Source: Quercus robur | Lineage: Eukaryota; Streptophyta; Magnoliopsida; Fagales; Fagaceae | Assembly: GCF_932294415.1 (NCBI RefSeq) | Contig: NC_065538.1 | Location: forward strand, 20,048,167-20,112,166 | DNA length: 64,000 nt | Direction of reading: 5' to 3' | In this document: one piece after another, positions 59,108 through 64,000 of the stretch | Layout: each line of letters opens with the position of its first letter | How positions within the stretch are numbered: the first letter of the stretch is position 1 | Notes under the pieces: model-generated | Databases searched by the model: none | Told to the model about the DNA's origin: nothing | Seen by the model: the letters and a program-made list of their open reading frames with translations, nothing else | Position numbers and translations under genes: made by a program

Positions 59108-60822
59108 ATGGGTAGAGGACAGTCTTTTATTATACCTCCTTTATTTGATGACACTAACTATACATACTGGAAAGTACGCATGAGAGCTTTCCTGCAATCT
59201 TTAGATGAGAAAGTGTGGCAAGCTGTAGAGATTGGCTGGACTAAGCCAAAGGAAGCCTCGGCTAATTGGGATGATGCAAAGATCAAAGCGGCAAACTTCA
59301 ACAACAAAGCATTGAACGCCATATTCAATGCGGTCACGAATGAGGAGTTTAAGAAAATATCCTTGACTGAAACTGTAAAGGAAGCATGGACTATTCTCTA
59401 AACGACCTATGAAAGAACTAAGGCCATTAAAGATTCCAAGCTTCAAAAGCTTACTACAAGCTTTGAGAAGATTAAGATGGAGGAGAATGAGTCATTTGAT
59501 GAGTTCTATGCCAAACTTAAAGACATAGTCTACTCAGCCTTCAATCTTGGAGAAACTATTTTCGAACCCAAGATTGTGAGAAAGGTGCTCAAATCTCTCC
59601 CTAAGAGATTTCATGCCAAGATAACAACAATTGAAGAATTGAAGGATATTGACTCTATTCCTTTGAAGGAGCTAATTGACAACTTGCAAACCTATGAATT
59701 GGGTTTGACTAGACCTGGGAAAGGAACCAAAAGTAATGAGATTGATGAGTCTTCAGATGATGAAGATTCTAAGATGAAGCCCTACATCACTAGGCAATTC
59801 AATAAGTTCATGAAGAATGCCAATGTGAAGGGTTTTGATAAAAGCCATAAGCAATCCAGTTATTCACAATTCAAAATTCAAGACAGAATGAAGAAGGATG
59901 CTAAAGATGGCAGTCAGTATACTATTCCCTTCTGACCAAAGTGCTTCGGATGTTAAGATTTTGGACATATGAAACAAGAATGTCCAACATATCTCAAGTC
60001 GATTGGGAAAAGCAAGTCTATTACTGCTATCTTGAGTGATACTGAGCTTGAGACTGAGTTAGATGACAGTAATGATGAGGGAATCTTGAGTGTTTTCACT
60101 GCCATAGTGGATCCTATTAAGGGAATCGTAGAAGCAGTGGATGAAGAAAAGGACTTGGTAGAATCCATATTTGAGAAAATGGACAATCAAGATGACATCT
60201 ATACAGCCTATGCTAAGTTATACAATGTTTTTGAGAAGCTTGAGAAATTGTATAAGCTGATCACCAAGAAGCTAAGTGATATGGAGCTAGATCGAGAGGA
60301 GTTTTCTATCAGGGTTGATGAAGCCAATCAAACCATTGGAGCTTTGTGGTTCGAGAACAACTTCCTTGCTGAAAGGACAAAGAAGCTTGAGGCAGAGCTG
60401 TTCCAGATCAAAGCTTAATTGGAGAGGACTTCTAATGCAAAACTCAATGAGATGCTGAGTTTTTAGAAAGCTGCTATTGACAAAACCGATTTGGGGTATG
60501 ATTTCTCTTTTTCTAATATTGCCTCCTTTAGTACAACTATGTTTGTCTCACCTGCTGATAATGTTGATTCTGAGAACAATGTATCTAAAACTGAAACAGC
60601 TAATGGAAAAATAGATAAAGACAAATCTATTCTAGGAGTACCCCTTAAGGTTGAAAAGAAAAAGATTAGAAACCCTAGGAATAAGAAGGAAAACAACAAA
60701 AAGTCTTAACAAAAGAAGTCGCATTTCTGTCATCACTATGGAGCTTCAGGGCATACTCGTTCAAATTGCTATAAGTGGTTAGCCACTCAACAAAGTAATA
60801 GTATGCCCTCGTTAGGAAACTA
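59108..60822 (+). pseudogene. Gag of element 3 (UBN2-type) with a few stops
   Basis: The first block is MGRGQSFIIPPLFDDTNYTY with WKVRMRAFLQSL (DUF4219-like). A UBN2-like region follows (FDEFYAKLKDIVYSAFNLGE; KVLKSLPKRFHAKITTIEEL). Then come a first zinc knuckle CFGC-stop-DFGHMKQEC, an acidic and coiled-coil region (about 60060-60415) and a second knuckle CHHYGASGHTRSNC with Tyr in place of the second Cys (about 60727). The main frame is mostly kept from 59108 to 60822 with stops near 59399, 59934, 59955, 60416, 60463 and 60707. It is the least damaged gag of the three, but still broken. Confidence 0.82.
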
Positions 60823-62007
60823 GAATCAGTTTCCATCCCCTCTGGCTCCTTTGGGAGATCTTCTCAAGGTCCTCATGTTCCTCCTCACCTCTGGATCAAA
60901 GGTTCACACAAAGGAAAGGTTCTTCCAAGGTGTGGAAGGAAAAATGCTTAAAGTAATTCAGTTACTTTTTTCTCTCTCCCTTTATGTTCTTGCATAACTT
61001 GTTTGTTTTGCTTTCTAGTTGTTTTTGAGTTAGTCTAGTCTTTATGCTTTGTGTGTTTCTTTCTTTCATATTTTTGTTTTATTTGTTTTCAATTTTTTTA
61101 TTTTTTTTACATAAAAAAAAAAAAATTGAAAAAAAAAAAATACAAAAACAGTGTGTGGTTGTGTATATTGGTACTTATATACCTTGGATGGCCATTGAAA
61201 AGTAGCTTAGATAAGCATCTTAATGCATAACTAAGCAAGTGAGTTTTGTGACTTATATTTATGATGAGTATGATTAAGTAATTTTTAATACTTAACACTC
61301 ATACCACTCTTTTTGACAGGAAGGACTAGAAAATTCTAAGAGAAAGGCATAAATAACCATTTCACCACTAAAGCTCGCCAATCATGTCTAACATCTGTGT
61401 GCTTCGACATAGCAAAATTGTGATGTTTTGGCTTACATAATTGGGTATTTATTCTCTCTCTTATATGTTCATACATGATATGTTCAAAAAGAAAATATGC
61501 AAAGAATACAAAAGCAAAAAGAATCAAAATGCTTTTAAAAAATGGTTGCAAGCGTATTTCTAGGAGATATGGGAGTTATAGGATATACTTCGAAGGTAAT
61601 AGTCCCCATCCAGTAGTTATGATTGTGTGTGAGTGTATTTGATCCTCTCAAGTCTCAAATTTTCATAATGTGAGACAATTATGCACTCTTGCTATGTTTT
61701 CACACACAACATGCATACTCTTTGCTACTTTTGATACATGTGCAAGTACAATGTGATTTAGTCATCACAAGGAATACATATGTTAATATATGCTCATTAA
61801 TCTATCCTAACTTATTTTTGAAATATAAAATTGATTAGACTTGTTTTGTGTGTGTGTGTGTGTGTGTGTGTTTTGGATCTATGTATGCTTTGCATATATG
61901 TTGAGAGATGTTTTAAGAGCTTTACATGTTGATTAGATCTTTGGTTGAATTGCTTGTTTGTTGCATTCATATCTATGTGTTTTTCCTCCCTTGAAAAACT
62001 CTTCTTC
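60823..62007. other. Non-coding interior of element 3
   Basis: T-rich, with no polymerase motif in any frame that I can see. Contains a GT microsatellite at 61847-61871 and a poly-T/poly-A pair near 61085-61140. Confidence 0.7.
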
Positions 62008-62310
62008 AAGCTCGATAGTTTTTTGACAGATCTCCGATAGATTCATTTCTATTGAGCTTTCCTTCTTCAGCCTCGATAGATTCTCGATCCATTGAGATTT
62101 CTGTGTTTGTTCTTGATAGATTCTCGACAGCTTCTTCGATCCATCGAGCCAAATTTCTAAGCATTCTGTTTGCTTAATAGCTTCTCAACAATTTCTCGAT
62201 CCATTGAGGTGAGTTTTGCCATCGACAAATCTTCAACAGACTCATTTCTGTCGAGATTTAGTGCTCAACAGATCCTCGACAATATCTTCGATCCATCGAG
62301 CTGTGTTTTC
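62008..62310 (+). repeat. CTCGATAGA / ATCCATCGAG motif array of element 3
   Basis: About a dozen short words such as CTCGATAGATT, TTCGATCCATCGAG and CTGTCGAGATT in both orientations. The array ends at a TATA-like TTCTATATATAGC (62309-62321), followed by a pyrimidine-rich leader before the second ORF. Confidence 0.82.
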
Positions 62311-62321
62311 TATATATAGCT
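62309..62321 (+). promoter_or_regulatory. Candidate internal TATA box ahead of the second ORF of element 3
   Basis: TTCTATATATAGC directly after the motif array. About 75 bp downstream the leader turns CT-rich (CTCTCTCGCCCC), as in plant 5-prime leaders. Inferred, not proven. Confidence 0.5.
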
Positions 62322-62830
62322 GAGGTGTGATTTCAAATTCACTTTTCTCATTCTCTCTCGACAAAAAACACTTCTCTCTCGCCCCAAACACTCTCCTCTT
62401 ACTCAAATCACTTTAGCCACTCCTTTTTCGGCCTAGATCAAGTTTAAATCTCTTGGTAAGTGTTTTAAATTCCTTCATTTTCATGCATTCATGCATTTTA
62501 GACCTAGGTTTTAGGTTTTGAAAATTTTTGGGGTTTTTGAGATTTTTGTGAAATTTTTTAGGTTGGGTTGTGTTGTGTTGTTTTGGTAATGTATGCTCAT
62601 TCATTCATTCTCATTGCATTATAACAATGTTTCATGCATTTTAGATGTGTGATTGATTATTGTTGTTTGAATGTTGGTAGGTTTGGATTGAGTTTTTACC
62701 CATGATGCTTTTAAATTTTGCACGTCACATGTTCATGCATTTTTCATGCATACATTATATCTTTTCATTCATTTTCTAGTTTGTGATGTGTTCTGCTCTC
62801 TCTCTCTTTCTCTCTCTGATAGATCGTGCC

Positions 62831-63900
62831 ATGGCACCTAAACAGTGCAAATCCACTCCAACTCGAAACCCTCTTCGTGGTTCCAGGTCATCCTTTTCTG
62901 ATCCTCATATTCGGTTCCGTGATGAGAAGGCCAAGGCGAACATCTCTGAGAACTTTCAAGACCGTGGTGCTTATTTAGAATGCCAAGTCATCTTGTCGGA
63001 TTTCTCCGACACTGCTCTACCCAAATTCATTTGAACTCGGGGATGGGAGTCCCTTTGTGGGAAGCTTAAGAGGTGTCCAATCGTGTTCATTCAAGAGTTT
63101 TACTCCAACATGCATGCCATCGATACCTTTATGCCTTAGTTTGCAACAACATTCAAATGTACACGTATCGTAGTTACTCTGTTTCTTATATTTGAGGTAC
63201 TACATATTCCCAGGGTAACATATCCTAACTACCCTAGTTGTGAGCGTCTCAGTACGATGTCTAGAAACAAGCTTATCACTCACTTTTGTGAGAAACCTTC
63301 TTTTTGGGGTGGTTTTCTAAACACCCCTTGCTTGGGTTTTGCAAAAGGTCTGATATTTTTGAATATGGTGATGACCTTCACTCTCATTCCATAGTTTCAC
63401 TATAACTCCATCACTAAGCCTCATACTCATTTTCTTCTTTCCTTGATGGAGGATATTTCTATTGACTTTCCCTCTCACTTCATCACATCTATTATAGATA
63501 TGTATCAAGATACCGCTACCTATGATAAGCTTATCTTTTCTTTGGCTATCATGTGGATCCTTCAGCACTTCTCCATTCCTATTCCTCTCTCTCCTCTTTT
63601 CACTACCATGAGTGCCATCAGCACCGAATCTGTTCGGCGAAGTGAGGCTCAGCTTTGACCGAAGCGGCCACAAGTAGAGACGGATGATCCTGTAGCTTCT
63701 GCTATTCTACCTTCCTCTTCGACTCCTTCCACCTCTGCTCCTTCTTCCTTGGCAACTGGTGTGATTCTTGATGTCATGGCACAGCTTCAGAGGATGGATG
63801 CTTGTTTCGACTATCTTATAGATGAGATGTGTTAGATGAACACCCAATTTGGTCGCATTGCCCGTAGACAGGCTGTCGCATGGCTAGCTTTACACCTTCT
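62831..63900 (+). pseudogene. Second ORF of element 3 (putative plant transposon protein family)
   Basis: Starts MAPKQCKSTPTRNPLRGS (62831) and keeps one frame, with stops near 63032, 63137, 63391, 63656 and 63833 but no shift. Blocks in order: IRFRDEKAKANISENF, AYLECQVILSDFSDTALP, RGWESLCG, QEFYSNMHAIDTF, VLHIPRVTYPNYPSC, HFCEKPSFWG, FLLSLMEDISIDFPSHF, then a Ser/Thr/Pro-rich linker and MAQLQRMDACFDYLIDEMC, probably a coiled coil. It matches the ORF at 31470-32518 along its length, and more distantly that at 41095-42189. The family name implies a transposon origin but its role is unknown. Confidence 0.78.
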
Positions 63901-64000
63901 CCCTCTCCTTCTCCAGAGATCTCAGCTGATGAGGATGATGTTACTGATGATGATGAGGATGATGATCTAGCACTTCCGGTGATGACAAGATGATGACCTC

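Larger units (their letters stand above)
58113..64000 (+). mobile_element. Gag-only Copia-type LTR retrotransposon, element 3 (runs off the window)
   Basis: 5-prime LTR 58113-59035 (TGTTAGGGACAT to TTAACCCAACA), then a near-perfect Met-tRNA primer site TGGCATCAGAGC (59038-59049). Next come gag (59108 to about 60820), a CTCGAT motif array (62008-62310) and a second ORF (62831 onward). The 3-prime LTR would lie beyond the window. It is a sister of element 2, sharing its LTR, gag and second ORF, but in the opposite orientation and better preserved. No polymerase is present between gag and the second ORF, where about 2 kb is non-coding. Confidence 0.9.

Overview
The window looks like intergenic-rich nuclear DNA of a eudicot plant, probably a tree. 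The evidence is AT-rich non-coding sequence, GT-AG introns, plant gene families (DUF247 and class III peroxidase), and a dense nest of plant-type transposons with clean target-site duplications (TSDs). I cannot fix the species; an assembly gap of 23 Ns lies at 10070-10092.

Layout. 1-2550: microsatellites, a long inverted-repeat (Mutator-like) element and a Helitron-like element. 2715-9996: a complete non-autonomous Gypsy-type element on the minus strand (751-bp LTRs, TSD ACAAT) holding an ~81-bp tandem array that a 1.6-kb hAT element (TSD CCCATAGG) has split. 10106-11038: the truncated end of a related element. 11131-22891: a tandem cluster of DUF247 genes with two intact two-exon copies (A and B) and a decayed exon-1-only copy between them. 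Their introns hold a solo LTR, a hAT-type MITE, a SINE and a large inverted repeat. 23885-29739: a CACTA end, another solo LTR and anonymous DNA.

29740-48623: a class III peroxidase gene with two frame-breaking indels. A 7.7-kb gag-only Copia-type element sits 300 bp upstream, and a related 8.5-kb element sits inside its third intron. 48132-57391: a 2.3-kb segmental duplication of the last peroxidase exon and its downstream DNA. Copy 1 carries a Tourist-like MITE that copy 2 lacks. Copy 2 has a 150-bp in-frame tandem duplication that re-creates the splice acceptor. A 939-bp TRIM (53233-54171) lies between the copies. 57569-58034: a LINE ORF1 (DUF4283) scrap. 58113-64000: a third gag-only Copia-type element, plus strand, running off the window.

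The strongest unexplained signal is shared by the three gag-only elements. Each has the order LTR, gag, short-motif array, second ORF (resembling the family called putative plant transposon protein), LTR, with no polymerase. The motif array just upstream of the second ORF repeats the same family-specific motif found upstream of the TATA box in that element's own LTR. This suggests an internal promoter copied from, or co-evolving with, the LTR.
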